This document shows positions 25,821 through 34,159 of a stretch of 34,523 bases of DNA, piece after piece. The notes beneath the pieces were generated by a model, which was not told the origin of the DNA, did no database searches, and saw only the letters and a program-made list of their open reading frames with translations. A program made the translations under genes and the position numbers. Positions within the stretch are counted from its first letter, which is position 1. Every line of letters begins with the position of its first letter. This DNA is from an uncultured Prevotella sp. (GTDB lineage Bacteria > Bacteroidota > Bacteroidia > Bacteroidales > Bacteroidaceae): contig CALUEX010000025.1 of the NCBI GenBank assembly GCA_944319815.1, forward strand, positions 1 to 34,523, written 5' to 3'.

Positions 25821-26897
25821 ATGCGCAACACTTTCGGCACATTGTTCCGCCTGACGACATTCGGCGAAAGCCACGGAGCGGCCATAGGAGGCGTGGTTGA
25901 CGGTATGCCAGCCGGCATCGACATCGACATCGACTTCATACAGCACGAACTCGACCGCCGACGCCCTGGCCAAAGCGCCATAACGACAGGCCGCAACGAA
26001 GCCGACAGGGTAGAACTGCTGAGCGGAGTGTTCGAGGGCAAGTCAACGGGATGCCCCATCGGCTTCATCGTAAGGAACTCTAACCAGAGGTCGGCCGACT
26101 ACGACGAGATGCGCACAACGTTCCGCCCGTCGCACGCCGACTATACGTACACGGCGAAATACGGCGTGCGCGACTATCGCGGCGGAGGACGCTCGTCGGC
26201 ACGTGTGACTATCGGCCGATGCGTCGGAGGTGCGCTGGCAAAGCTCGCCCTGCGCCAAATAGGCATAAGCGTACAGGCATACACGTCGCAGGTGGGCGAC
26301 ATATCGCTCGACCGCGACTACCGCAAATATGACCTTACGAAGGCCGAAAGCAACGCCGTAAGATGCCCTGACACCGCCAAAGCGGCAGAGATGGAACAAC
26401 TAATCAAGGCCGTAAAGGCCAAGGGCGACACCGTAGGAGGCATTATAACCTGCATAGTCAAGGGCTGCCCGGCGGGCTTGGGCGAGCCGGAGTTCGGCAA
26501 GCTGAACGCTGCCTTGGGTTGCGCCATGCTCGGCATCAACGCCGTTAAGGGCGTTGAATTTGGCGATGGCTTCGGTCTTGCAGCCATGCACGGCAGCGAG
26601 GCCAACGACATATTCTATAACGACAACGGGCGAATATCAACGCGGACGAACCGCAGCGGAGGCATACAGGGCGGCATCAGCAACGGACAGGACATATATT
26701 TCCGCGTGGCGTTCAAGCCCGTGGCAACGCTGCTGATGGAGCAACCGACAGTTGACACGGACGGCAACGAGACCACGCTGAAGGCACGGGGAAGGCACGA
26801 CCCATGCGTGCTGCCACGCGCCGTTCCGATAGTTGAAGCCATGACGGCAATAACGATACTTGATGAATATTTGATAGGAAAATCAACAAGAATGTAG
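25821..26897 (+). CDS. aroC: Chorismate synthase
   Basis: The 358-residue protein from ATG 25821 carries the family signatures: [16 protein letters not shown] (GESHG at 15-19, catalytic His18), RPSHADYTY and KYG (102-115), GGGRSSAR (121-128), and [10 protein letters not shown] near the C-terminus with Arg and Asp. The enzyme makes chorismate from EPSP using reduced FMN and is the last shared step of aromatic amino acid and folate synthesis in the cytosol. An in-frame ATG at 25746 would add 25 residues translated from AT-rich repeat DNA and is rejected as start. The gene ends with TAG, showing that TAG is a working stop in this genome. It is alone, not in an aro cluster. Confidence 0.98.
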   Translation: MRNTFGTLFRLTTFGESHGAAIGGVVDGMPAGIDIDIDFIQHELDRRRPGQSAITTGRNEADRVELLSGVFEGKSTGCPIGFIVRNSNQRSADYDEMRTTFRPSHADYTYTAKYGVRDYRGGGRSSARVTIGRCVGGALAKLALRQIGISVQAYTSQVGDISLDRDYRKYDLTKAESNAVRCPDTAKAAEMEQLIKAVKAKGDTVGGIITCIVKGCPAGLGEPEFGKLNAALGCAMLGINAVKGVEFGDGFGLAAMHGSEANDIFYNDNGRISTRTNRSGGIQGGISNGQDIYFRVAFKPVATLLMEQPTVDTDGNETTLKARGRHDPCVLPRAVPIVEAMTAITILDEYLIGKSTRM

Positions 26898-26934
26898 TTT
26901 TTTACGTTAAAAGAGGAAAAAAAATAATAGTTCC

Positions 26935-26966
26935 CTTGCATTTTCAATAATATTGAAGTATATTTG
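26935..26966 (+). promoter_or_regulatory. Promoter of a putative small RNA
   Basis: CTTG (26935-26938), 20-bp spacer, TATATTTG (26959-26966), with no coding frame downstream before a terminator. Confidence 0.6.
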
Positions 26967-26971
26967 CAAAG

Positions 26972-27068
26972 ACAAATACAGGGTTTGTGAAAATCTTGAT
27001 TTAGTCTAATTAAGTCTAGTTTAGTTTTTGTGTTGGTTGAGAGCGGTCAATTGGCCGCTCTCTTTTTT
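26972..27068 (+). ncRNA. Putative intergenic small RNA, about 97 nt
   Basis: The stretch starts about 6 bp after a Bacteroidetes-type -7 box and ends at a clear terminator (GAGAGCGG 27039-27046, CCGCTCTC 27055-27062, then TTTTTT). The body has AGTCTA repeats (TTTAGTCTAATTAAGTCTAGTTTAG, given here only as the pattern of three TTAG/AGTCTA words) and no start codon with a usable frame. The next gene has its own promoter beyond the terminator, so this is not simply its leader. I do not recognise the family. Expression is inference. Confidence 0.5.
27039..27068 (+). terminator. Rho-independent terminator
   Basis: 8-bp GC-rich stem GAGAGCGG/CCGCTCTC with an 8-base loop, followed by TTTTTT. Confidence 0.9.
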
Positions 27069-27132
27069 ATTATGCACACTGCACATCTGCACTGTTAACG
27101 AATGTAATAATATGCAAAAAAACAAAATTACC

Positions 27133-27163
27133 TTTCATTAATCTGTTAAAAAAACTATCTTTG
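27133..27163 (+). promoter_or_regulatory. Promoter for the TraB/GumN-like gene
   Basis: TTTC (27133-27136), 19-bp spacer, TATCTTTG (27156-27163), 65 bp before the ATG. Confidence 0.7.
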
Positions 27164-27228
27164 TATAAACAAAACGAGGTAAACCATAAGAACACAAACA
27201 TTCATTAAACAATAAAAAACAAATTAAA

Positions 27229-28131
27229 ATGAAGAAAACCACGCTAACCCTGCTCCTTATGCTCATTGCGTTCGGGGCACAAGCGCAGTTGCTTTGGAAA
27301 ATATCGGGCAACGGCTTACAGAAACCTTCGTACATAATCGGCACTTACCACCTTGCCCCAGTATCGTTTACCGACAGCATAACGGGCCTGAAGGACGCCC
27401 TCGCAGCATCGGAACAGGTATACGGCGAAGTAGTCACGGCCGACATGATGTCGCCAGAAAACCTGCAAAAAATGCAGGCGGCGATGATGCTTCCCGAAGG
27501 GCAGACGCTCGACAAGCTCTACACTGCCGACGAGATGGTGCGCATCAACAACGCCCTGAAAAGCATTCTCGGCGCAGACATGACCACCCCCATGGTTGCC
27601 CAGCAAATAGGGAAGTTGACTCCGCAAGCGTTACATACGCAGCTCGGACTGCTAATCTATATGAAAAAGCAACACGGCTTCAACCCGAACGATGGCTTCG
27701 ATGCCTACTTCCAGAAGGAAGCTACGGCCAAAGGCAAGCCCGTAGGAGGCCTTGAGACAGTGGACTTCCAGGTGAACACCCTGCTGAAGGGCATACCCAT
27801 GGAACGCCAAAAGGAGCTGCTGCTATGCCTTGCAGACAACCTCGAATTTAACGAAGAGCAAACGGAAAACGTTATAAAGGCGTTTTTCGCACAGGACCTT
27901 GACGGCATAGAACAGGCAATGGACGCCAAGCTGAACAACACTTGCGACGGAACGCCGGAGGAAAAAGAGGCGCTCATCTACGGCCGCAATGACAACTGGA
28001 TGAAGCAAATGCCAGGAATAATGAAGCAAAAGTCAACCTTCTTTGCCGTAGGAGTCGGCCACTTGCCTGGTGAGCGCGGTATCCTTGCACAATTGAAAAA
28101 GGCCGGATACACCGTAGAAGGCGTGAAATAG
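27229..28131 (+). CDS. TraB/GumN-family protein, exported
   Basis: The 300-residue protein has a signal peptide (MKKTTLTLLLMLIAFGAQAQ, cleavage near residue 19) and then LLWKISGNGLQKPSYIIGTY with the conserved GTYHLAP. The late motif FAVGVGHLPGERGILAQLKK is the second GxxH signature of the TraB/PrgY/GumN (Tiki-like) fold. Tiki proteins are metal-dependent proteases with paired GxxH motifs, so a periplasmic metallohydrolase is possible, but activity in bacteria of this group is not established. Length matches the family. It has its own promoter and ends with TAG just before the 51-bp palindrome shared with convergent pyrD. The gene does not form an operon with its neighbours. Confidence 0.9.
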   Translation: MKKTTLTLLLMLIAFGAQAQLLWKISGNGLQKPSYIIGTYHLAPVSFTDSITGLKDALAASEQVYGEVVTADMMSPENLQKMQAAMMLPEGQTLDKLYTADEMVRINNALKSILGADMTTPMVAQQIGKLTPQALHTQLGLLIYMKKQHGFNPNDGFDAYFQKEATAKGKPVGGLETVDFQVNTLLKGIPMERQKELLLCLADNLEFNEEQTENVIKAFFAQDLDGIEQAMDAKLNNTCDGTPEEKEALIYGRNDNWMKQMPGIMKQKSTFFAVGVGHLPGERGILAQLKKAGYTVEGVK

Positions 28132-28264
28132 CAAGTTTTAAGCAGACAAGGGACAAGCAGACGAGCAAACAAGGAGATTACCTTTGCTAACCATTTACAC
28201 ATTAATGGCTTTTGGTAATCTCCTTGTTTGCTCGTCTGCTTGTCCCTTGTCTGCTTAAAACTTG
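28132..28264. repeat. Perfect 51-bp inverted repeat between convergent genes
   Basis: Arm 28132-28182 (starts CAAGTTTTAAGCAGACAAGG) and its exact inverse 28214-28264, with a 31-base loop. The arms are built from CAGACAAG, GACGAGCAAAC and AAGGAGATTACC words of the dispersed family. It begins immediately after the stop of the TraB/GumN-like gene and ends 12 bp before the pyrD stop, so it may end both transcripts. Confidence 0.95.
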
Positions 28265-28276
28265 TCTCTTGTTTGC

Positions 28277-29185
28277 TTAAGAAACTGCTCCAATAATATC
28301 CTTAATGGACTTACATCCGTGACTGTCGAGCCATTCGTTGATGCCGTCGCGCACCTTGATTGTAACCTGCGGGTCAATGAAGTTGGCCGTACCAATCTCA
28401 ATGGCCGTTGCCCCCGCCATGAAAAACTCTATGGCATCATGGGCGTTGCAGATGCCTCCAAGGCCAACAACGGGGATTTTCACGGCCTTGGCAACCTGCC
28501 AAACCATACGCAAGGCGACAGGTTTCACCGCCGGACCGCTAAGCCCTCCAGTGCCGATACTTAACATAGGGCGACGCCGTTCGATGTCAATGGCCATACC
28601 CATAAGCGTGTTGATGAGTGACACGGAGTCAGCTCCCTCGGCCTCAACGGCACGCGCTATGTCGGCAATATCGGTCACATTAGGCGACAACTTCACTATC
28701 AACGTCTTATGATACCTTGCCCTTACGGCCTTTACCACGCTCGATGCACCGGCACAAGTGACACCAAACGCCATTCCACCGTCCTTCACGTTAGGGCACG
28801 AAATATTCAACTCAATGGCCGGGATGCGGTCAAGCGCATCTATACGGGCGGCACATTCGGCATAGTCTTCAGGCGAAGAACCGCTCACGTTGACGATAAA
28901 ATTAGTGTCAATGTCCTTTATTTCAGGGTAAATATGCTCGCAGAAGTAGTCCACGCCCTTATTTTGCAGCCCAACGCAGTTGAGCATTCCAGAAGCCGTC
29001 TCAACCATACGGGGGTAATCATTGCCTTGGCGCGGCTTCAAGGTCGTGCCCTTCACTATTATGCCTCCAATGCCCTCAAGGGGCACGAAATCAGCAAACT
29101 CCGGACCATAACCGAAAGTTCCCGACGCGGTCATCACCGGATTTTTCAACCGCAAGCCTTTTATGTCTACACTTAAATCTGCCAT
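28277..29185 (-). CDS. pyrD: Dihydroorotate dehydrogenase, catalytic subunit (class 1B)
   Basis: The 302-residue FMN TIM-barrel protein has [10 protein letters not shown] at the FMN site, [20 protein letters not shown] with the catalytic Cys typical of class 1, [10 protein letters not shown] and the C-terminal phosphate-binding [16 protein letters not shown] and [10 protein letters not shown]. It oxidises dihydroorotate to orotate in pyrimidine synthesis. Class 1B is shown by its partner: pyrK lies directly upstream on the same strand with a 13-bp overlap (29173-29185), giving the NAD-linked heterotetramer. The start ATG at 29183-29185 lies inside the end of pyrK, so translation is probably coupled. 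Confidence 0.97.
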   Translation of the reverse strand: MADLSVDIKGLRLKNPVMTASGTFGYGPEFADFVPLEGIGGIIVKGTTLKPRQGNDYPRMVETASGMLNCVGLQNKGVDYFCEHIYPEIKDIDTNFIVNVSGSSPEDYAECAARIDALDRIPAIELNISCPNVKDGGMAFGVTCAGASSVVKAVRARYHKTLIVKLSPNVTDIADIARAVEAEGADSVSLINTLMGMAIDIERRRPMLSIGTGGLSGPAVKPVALRMVWQVAKAVKIPVVGLGGICNAHDAIEFFMAGATAIEIGTANFIDPQVTIKVRDGINEWLDSHGCKSIKDIIGAVS

Positions 29186-29949
29186 AACAACTTACTTATG
29201 TTAAATACAGGGCCTTCCTTGCACACGCACAGATTGCCTTCCGTGGTCTTCTCCACGCAACAAAGGCAAGCTCCGACGCCGCAAGCCATCATGTTCTCAA
29301 GCGAAGCCTCGCACTCTATGCGGTTGGCCTTGGCATATTTCGCCACGGCAACCATCATCGGTTTCGGACCGCAAGTGGCAATCCTGTCAAAACGAACATC
29401 CCGCAATATGGAATGATTTGTGACAAAACCACGCTCGCCGGCCGTCCCGTCCTCTGTGGTAAGGCATACCTGACCGTATTTCTCGAATTCATCGAGCATC
29501 AACAAGTCCTTTGCCGACCGCGCCCCAAGCAGGAAAACAGGGCGGCAACCGACATCATTAAGGCACTTGCCGAAATACAACAACGGGGCAACACCTACGC
29601 CGCCACCTACCAACAGCACTTTTTCGTCGCTGTGCGAAGGCATGGAAAAGCCGTTACCCAACGGATAAACGCAGTTAAGCCTGTCACCGGCCTTCAAACA
29701 GGCAAGGCGGCGCGTGCCGTCACCAACAGCCGCAACGAGCAGCCACAGCTGGTTAGTGCCATAGTCAACGAAGTTAACCGAGATTGGTCGGCGCAAGAAT
29801 GTTGATGGCGAACCTTCAACGCGAACCTCGACAAATTGCCCCGGAAGTACCTCAGGCAGCCTCTCGTCTTGCGTCAGCTTGATTAAGACATACTTGTCGT
29901 TAATATGCTCCACCGACACGACTTTTAGGTCTGAAACGTATTTTTTCAT
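29173..29949 (-). CDS. pyrK: Dihydroorotate dehydrogenase electron-transfer subunit
   Basis: The 258-residue protein has a ferredoxin-reductase-like FAD domain ([12 protein letters not shown] for FAD, residues about 50-62), an NAD-binding part ([28 protein letters not shown]) and a C-terminal 2Fe-2S cluster with four Cys in [10 protein letters not shown] and LCVC. It passes electrons from PyrD FMN to NAD. ATG 29947-29949 is chosen over the TTG one codon upstream. It heads the pyrK-pyrD pair and has a full-consensus promoter 52 bp upstream. The usual pyrK-pyrD order and overlap support the assignment. Confidence 0.97.
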   Translation of the reverse strand: MKKYVSDLKVVSVEHINDKYVLIKLTQDERLPEVLPGQFVEVRVEGSPSTFLRRPISVNFVDYGTNQLWLLVAAVGDGTRRLACLKAGDRLNCVYPLGNGFSMPSHSDEKVLLVGGGVGVAPLLYFGKCLNDVGCRPVFLLGARSAKDLLMLDEFEKYGQVCLTTEDGTAGERGFVTNHSILRDVRFDRIATCGPKPMMVAVAKYAKANRIECEASLENMMACGVGACLCCVEKTTEGNLCVCKEGPVFNISKLLWQI

Positions 29950-30000
29950 CAAAAACCAGTTTTTCTTTTATATTTATAAACAATGTATGTTTATCTTATG

Positions 30001-30032
30001 CAAAATTACAAAATATGGGAACTACCACCAAA
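30001..30032 (-). promoter_or_regulatory. Promoter for pyrK-pyrD
   Basis: On the minus strand TTTG (30029-30032), 20-bp spacer, TAATTTTG (30001-30008), 52 bp before the pyrK ATG. Confidence 0.75.
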
Positions 30033-30051
30033 GAAAATGCCCCTAAACGTT

Positions 30052-30083
30052 AAAAAACAGCCTTCCGCGCAAGTTTGGAAGGC
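30052..30083 (-). terminator. Terminator of the HTH gene
   Basis: GCCTTCC and GGAAGGC (30060-30066, 30077-30083) form the stem; on the minus strand it is followed by TTTTTT (30052-30057). Confidence 0.8.
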
Positions 30084-30101
30084 AGTCTGTATGGACGGAA
30101 G

Positions 30102-30575
30102 TCATTTCCTTGGCACAAAGCTCTCGTAAGTCTGGTCGTCGAAGAAGACCCTTATCTCGGTAATCTGCCGCCTGGGGCGCTCAACGAACTTCACCTCGGT
30201 CCTTACGGGCGAACCATAACCTGCCGTAGGCTGGTGCCCAACACCGGCATCACCACCACCTGAGAACAAATCGGGCATTTGTGCTTCACCCTGCAATGAC
30301 GACTGACCGCCATCGGCAACATCACCTCCCGGTTGCTGGTCACCGCCATTCCCGTCGCCGATAAACATCGTTCCGCGTCCGAATATGAGCCAGTCAACAT
30401 TCAAGTTTGGTATTTTGCTCTTCAACGCCTCTACCGTGTTAAGGGTGGGGCGGGTACGGTCGTTGAAGATGCTGCTTAGCGACGCAGCGTTTATTCCAAT
30501 GAAGTTGGCGAATGTCTGTTGGCTCATGTGTTGGGCCTCCATGATTTGCCTAATTCTGTCTTTCATATCTGCCAT
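30102..30575 (-). CDS. Helix-turn-helix (XRE-type) DNA-binding protein with Gly-rich linker
   Basis: About 157 residues from ATG 30573-30575. The N-terminal 65 residues are an XRE helix-turn-helix: RIRQIMEAQHMSQQTFANFI, INAASLSSIFNDRTRPTLNT, and NLNVDWLIFGRG, the last typical of Bacteroidetes phage-like repressors and small regulators. A Gly/Asp/Gln-rich linker (about 70-120) leads to a short C-terminal region (VKFVERPRRQITEIRVFFDD) of unknown function that looks like a beta-rich tail. A longer frame to 30653 is rejected because the -7 box TACCTTTG (30620-30627, minus) lies inside it. It is a single gene with its own promoter and terminator, target unknown. Confidence 0.88.
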   Translation of the reverse strand: MADMKDRIRQIMEAQHMSQQTFANFIGINAASLSSIFNDRTRPTLNTVEALKSKIPNLNVDWLIFGRGTMFIGDGNGGDQQPGGDVADGGQSSLQGEAQMPDLFSGGGDAGVGHQPTAGYGSPVRTEVKFVERPRRQITEIRVFFDDQTYESFVPRK

Positions 30576-30619
30576 AATCGTATGTTCAGCTCTGTTTTGC
30601 CGTTTTTTCTTTGATTTTA

Positions 30620-30654
30620 CAAAGGTAAATCGTTTTTTTGACATACGCAACAAA
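30620..30654 (-). promoter_or_regulatory. Promoter for the HTH gene
   Basis: TACCTTTG on the minus strand (30620-30627) with TTTG at 30651-30654, spacer 23 bp (longer than usual). It fixes the translation start at 30575. Confidence 0.55.
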
Positions 30655-31313
30655 TCTAAAGAAAATATAGAGAATTAAATTTTAAATTTAGATATTTATA
30701 TTTGCAAATCTCAATCACAATCATTTTAAATTCAAAATTACAAAATACAAACATAAATTTAGGACTATAAATATCGCTTGAAGCCATAGTTTACGATTTT
30801 TACGTATCTGTCTCATACTTCATAAGTTATTATTGCGCAGTTTCCATTTAAATCAACGAATATGCAATGTTTTTCGTCCCAAAAGGCCTAATTAGCCATT
30901 CCAAGGTTTAATATATGGCATTTAATTGCTGGAAATCAAGCATTTAGGCCAATATTCCATTCCTGTATATGTATTCCTTGCGGTTTATTGATTTAAATAT
31001 TATGATATACAAATTTATATTTAAATACTGATTATTACTCAAGAAACGGCAAATTTATGGTTTTAAAATCGTAAACCGCATTATAATTTGTAAAGATTTA
31101 AAGTTTTAAAGTTTAGGATTTTATACGTTAACGAGTGCTAACGCTAAATTTAGAGGGTATTTTTCATGCCTTTTTTCGAGTTTTTTCGATATTTCGGAAC
31201 GGCGGTAAAAACGCTTGAAAATACGCCATTCTCAGGGCGTCAAAATTCGTAAAAGTGCCTGATTTTTAACGGCTTCACCATGATTTTCTTGTCGGCGAAA
31301 ATTGAAGAAATAG
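30655..31313. other. AT-rich non-coding region, about 660 bp
   Basis: No open frame of note, RNA or repeat family of this window. AT-rich to about 31150, with TTAAAGTTTTAAAGTTTAG-like words near 31095-31115. It becomes less AT-rich near 31190-31250. It separates the HTH gene from holA and could hold distal promoter elements, an unrecognised RNA or degenerate DNA. Confidence 0.5.
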
Positions 31314-31344
31314 AAAAAAAGAGGCCGAAAAACGGCCTCTTTTT
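31314..31344 (-). terminator. Terminator of holA
   Basis: GAGGCCG and CGGCCTC (31321-31327, 31333-31339) form the stem, with TTTTTTT on the minus strand (31314-31320). It touches the holA stop codon. Confidence 0.9.
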
Positions 31345-32371
31345 AGTGCAAAATGAAGAAAACAAGCTCTCGCAAAAGCTCACCTACCGGCGTATTTGGG
31401 TTGTCTAAGCCCTTGCTTTTGGCGTCGGTTTCCCTGATTTTAGATATTATCTGCATCACTTTCACTCCGGTGTAGTTCTTCATGCCGGCGATGTAGTCCC
31501 TCGCCGCCCACCCGCCGCGCAGGTCGAGCCAGCGGGCTACGCCCTCCTCCGTATAGGGTCGCGGGGCATAATACGCGATTAGCAAGTTCTGGAAATAAGT
31601 GAACAGCATCGGAACCAACGAGTATGCGTTACCTGCCTTCGGATTGCTGTTGAAATAGTAGACTATCCTGTTGGCCTTCAGCACGTCGCGGTTGATGATG
31701 GCAGAGCGCAGCTCGAAGGCGTTGAAGTCCTTGCTCACCCCTATCCTCTCCTCCACCACTTCGGGCGTCACGCGGCGGTCGCCGTCAGCCAGCGACAAGA
31801 TTAGCTTGTCAAGCTCACCCGTCAGCCTGTTCAGGTCCGAGCCTATATGGTCGGCTATCATCTGTGCCGCCTTGTTGTCTATTGTGGCGCGGCCGTTCGC
31901 CTTCAAGTAGTTGGCTATGAACGCCGGTAACTCGTAGTCGCGCTTCTTCTTGCTCTCGAACACTACGCCCACGGCCGATGCCTTGGCCAAGATTTTCTTG
32001 CGCCCGTCTATCGAGCCGTTCTTGTAGCAGATTACAAGTACGGTCGTCTGCACGGGCTTCTCCATGTAACGCTCTATGCGCTCCCAGTTCTTTATGTTCT
32101 GCGCCTCCTTCACTATCACGACCTGTCGTTCAGCCATCATGGGATAACGGCGGGCCATGTCGACCACCTCGCCCGGCTGCACGTCAGAGCCGAACACCAC
32201 CGACAGGTTAAAGTCGCGCTCCTCGGGAGCAAGGGCGTTAGCCTCGATGAACGACGAAATCTTGTCGATGTAATAAGACTCCTCACCCATCAGGATGTAC
32301 ACGGGGGCGTACTTGCCTTCGCGCATATCGCGCATTATGCTGTCGTATGTCGCTGTATTCTTTTCAGCCAT
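31343..32371 (-). CDS. holA: DNA polymerase III subunit delta
   Basis: The 342-residue protein follows the HolA family: APVYILMGEESYYIDKISSF at the start of the degenerate AAA+ fold, then ARRYPMMAERQVVIVKEAQ and the mid-region LNRLTGELDKLILSL (about 178-192). It continues with DFNAFELRSAIINRD and a C-terminal helical collar (YFQNLLIAYYA). Delta opens the beta clamp in the clamp loader during replication. It is at the typical length of about 340. It is divergently oriented from the HsdR-N-like gene with 117 bp between them, and a strong terminator overlaps its end. Confidence 0.96.
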   Translation of the reverse strand: MAEKNTATYDSIMRDMREGKYAPVYILMGEESYYIDKISSFIEANALAPEERDFNLSVVFGSDVQPGEVVDMARRYPMMAERQVVIVKEAQNIKNWERIERYMEKPVQTTVLVICYKNGSIDGRKKILAKASAVGVVFESKKKRDYELPAFIANYLKANGRATIDNKAAQMIADHIGSDLNRLTGELDKLILSLADGDRRVTPEVVEERIGVSKDFNAFELRSAIINRDVLKANRIVYYFNSNPKAGNAYSLVPMLFTYFQNLLIAYYAPRPYTEEGVARWLDLRGGWAARDYIAGMKNYTGVKVMQIISKIRETDAKSKGLDNPNTPVGELLRELVFFILH

Positions 32372-32488
32372 GCAAAATGTTGTTTATGCGCGCGCAAGCG
32401 GCAAAAAACGCCAAACTACGCCGTTTTTCGGTATTATTGCGTAACTTTGCCGACGCGCAACGCGCTACCAGAATGCAAATTTAATAAA

Positions 32489-32947
32489 ATGTATCGATTA
32501 AACCTACCACAATACGAAATAAAAATAGCCAACCATGGCGGCCGCCCCAACATACTCGACACGCTGCGGCGGCGATACGTAAGCCTGACGCCGGAGGAGT
32601 GGGTGCGCCAGCATTTCGTCCATTTCCTCATCGAGCACAAGGGCTATCCGCCGTCGCTCATGGCCAACGAGGTGGAGCTGCGCGTCGGCGACAAGCGCCT
32701 GCGATGTGACAGCGTGCTCTACAACGGCGCGGCGCAGCCCGTGATGCTAATCGAATACAAGGCTCCTACGGTGCCCCTCTCGCAAAAAGTGTTCGACCAA
32801 ATCACGGTCTACAATATGCTGATGCACGTAGATTACCTCATCGTAAGCAACGGCCTGGAGCACTACTGCTGCCGGATGGACTACGAAAACCGCACGTATG
32901 CCTTCCTGAAGGACATACCTGACTATGCCGACATTGCACAGAAATAA
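32489..32947 (+). CDS. Small type I restriction HsdR N-terminal-like (PD-(D/E)XK) protein
   Basis: The 152-residue protein from ATG 32489 has the HSDR_N_2 signature of Bacteroidetes: EEWVRQHFVHFLIEHKGYPP, NEVELRVG (Glu61), RCDSVLYN (Asp74) and MLIEYKAP (Glu89, Lys91), the acidic and lysine residues of the PD-(D/E)XK nuclease fold. It ends with a QITVYNMLMHVDYLIVSNG segment that matches the end of the fold. No HsdM, HsdS or HsdR motor lies next to it, so it is a stand-alone domain, as often found in this phylum beside holA; its role (nuclease, DNA repair or a retained fold) is unknown. TAACTTTG at 32442-32449 is a likely -7 box, which excludes the earlier TTG start at 32447. Confidence 0.88.
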   Translation: MYRLNLPQYEIKIANHGGRPNILDTLRRRYVSLTPEEWVRQHFVHFLIEHKGYPPSLMANEVELRVGDKRLRCDSVLYNGAAQPVMLIEYKAPTVPLSQKVFDQITVYNMLMHVDYLIVSNGLEHYCCRMDYENRTYAFLKDIPDYADIAQK

Positions 32948-33009
32948 GCATGATGAACATCCGCAAACTACCCAACTGCCGCTAACCGAACCGAGAATAC
33001 GCCATCAAC
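32948..33009. other. Short spacer before palindromes
   Basis: Nothing recognised. Confidence 0.4.
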
Positions 33010-33108
33010 GTGTAGGGGCGTGCGGTCGGCGCGCCCGGCAAATTATAGTTTGATATAGATTTGATGTTTACAACATTACCCGGGCGCGCCGACCGCGCGC
33101 CCCTACAC
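33010..33108. repeat. GC-rich 29-bp inverted repeat
   Basis: Arm 33010-33038 (starts GTGTAGGGGCGTGCGGTCGG) pairs with 33080-33108 with one mismatch around an AT-rich 41-base loop. It is unlike the other repeat families here in composition. Confidence 0.93.
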
Positions 33109-33191
33109 AGAGGGTGACAACACTATTATACAGGTAGCCGTTTTTGCCTACCTTGTGGCATCCGCATAACTACTTGACTATCAACTGTTTT

Positions 33192-33274
33192 GCGATATGC
33201 CACCTTTTTCCTTCCAAAAGGTGGCATATCGCAACATAAAAGGCGGCAAATCGCAATGCGATTTGCCGCCTTTT
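33192..33274. repeat. Two perfect 17-bp palindromes of the GGTGGCATATCGC / GGCGGCAAATCGC type
   Basis: GCGATATGCCACCTTTT (33192-33208) with its inverse (33216-33232), then AAAAGGCGGCAAATCGC (33238-33254) with its inverse (33258-33274, loop 3). They lie downstream of the DnaJ-like gene and may end both converging transcripts. Confidence 0.92.
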
Positions 33275-33327
33275 GCAATCCGTCTGCACGCAAGGCACTA
33301 CGGCGGAGCTATCATGTTAGCTCATGG

Positions 33328-34143
33328 TTACATTCCCCTCGCCTTATAAATGCGCTCCTTGGCATCATTGATTTCCTGGAATTTCTTTTCCGCCGCACGG
33401 CGTATGTCCTCGCCGAGGGCGGCCACGCGGTCAGGATGATGCTTCAAGGCGAGCTTGCGGTAGGCCGCGCGCACCTCGTCGTCTGTGGCGTCGGGACTGA
33501 CGCCGAGCACGGCGTAGGCATCGTCGAGCGTGCCGCCGCTCAACTTAAGCATAGAGTTTATGTCGGCATCGGCCACGCCCATGAAGCGCGCCACTTCCTT
33601 CAGGGCGTCCACTTCGCTGGCGGGCACGCTGCCGTCGGCCTGGGCAAGCATCACGAGGAAGTTCAACAGCTGCAGCCGCCCGGCGTAATCCATGTTGGCG
33701 GCAATCTGCACGCAGCTCTGCCTTATGGTCTCCTTGAACGCCCCTTGGCGACTTGCGTCCATGCGTTTCTGTTCGTCAAAAAGGCGCAGGAGTATGCGGT
33801 TGCCTTGCTCCACGGCAGCCTCGCCGAAGTTGCGGCGCAGGAACGAGCGCACAAACTCCATCTCGGAGTGCATCACCTTGCCGTCGGCCTTGATGATGTA
33901 TGACGCCAAGACGAGCAACGAGAACAGGAAACTGTTGCGCTGTCCTTCATAATACCTCTGCCGCTCGGCCTGTTCCCAGGCGTCGCTTCCGCCCGCGAAA
34001 CCGCTCTCGCGGCTGCCTTCGTCCTTGTTTACGGCCTTCAGCCCATACTCAAACAACGCGCCCAAGGCCACTCCGGCCAGTGCGCCTAATGCTCCACCCG
34101 ACATAAAGCCGAGTATGCCTCCTATCCATTTACCTGCTGACAT
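33328..34143 (-). CDS. TerB-DnaJ domain protein (DjlA-like), membrane-anchored
   Basis: The 271-residue protein has a glycine-rich N-terminal membrane segment (WIGGILGFMSGGALGALAGV, about 6-25), a TerB-like helical domain (about 72-195, with two IIKADGKV / QADGSV acidic turns) and a C-terminal J domain (about 208-271). The J domain carries AYAVLGVSPDAT, AAYRKLALKHHPDR with HPD at 236-238, and KFQEINDAKE. This is the DjlA arrangement: a J domain that recruits DnaK, tethered at the inner membrane by its N-terminus. The client is unknown. It has no operon partners in view. Confidence 0.94.
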   Translation of the reverse strand: MSAGKWIGGILGFMSGGALGALAGVALGALFEYGLKAVNKDEGSRESGFAGGSDAWEQAERQRYYEGQRNSFLFSLLVLASYIIKADGKVMHSEMEFVRSFLRRNFGEAAVEQGNRILLRLFDEQKRMDASRQGAFKETIRQSCVQIAANMDYAGRLQLLNFLVMLAQADGSVPASEVDALKEVARFMGVADADINSMLKLSGGTLDDAYAVLGVSPDATDDEVRAAYRKLALKHHPDRVAALGEDIRRAAEKKFQEINDAKERIYKARGM

Positions 34144-34159
34144 ATTATTTCTTAGTTAC

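Noticed and set aside
32489-32947. Type I restriction-modification system
   Set aside because: Only an HsdR-N-like domain of 152 residues is present; no motor, methylase or specificity gene is in the window.
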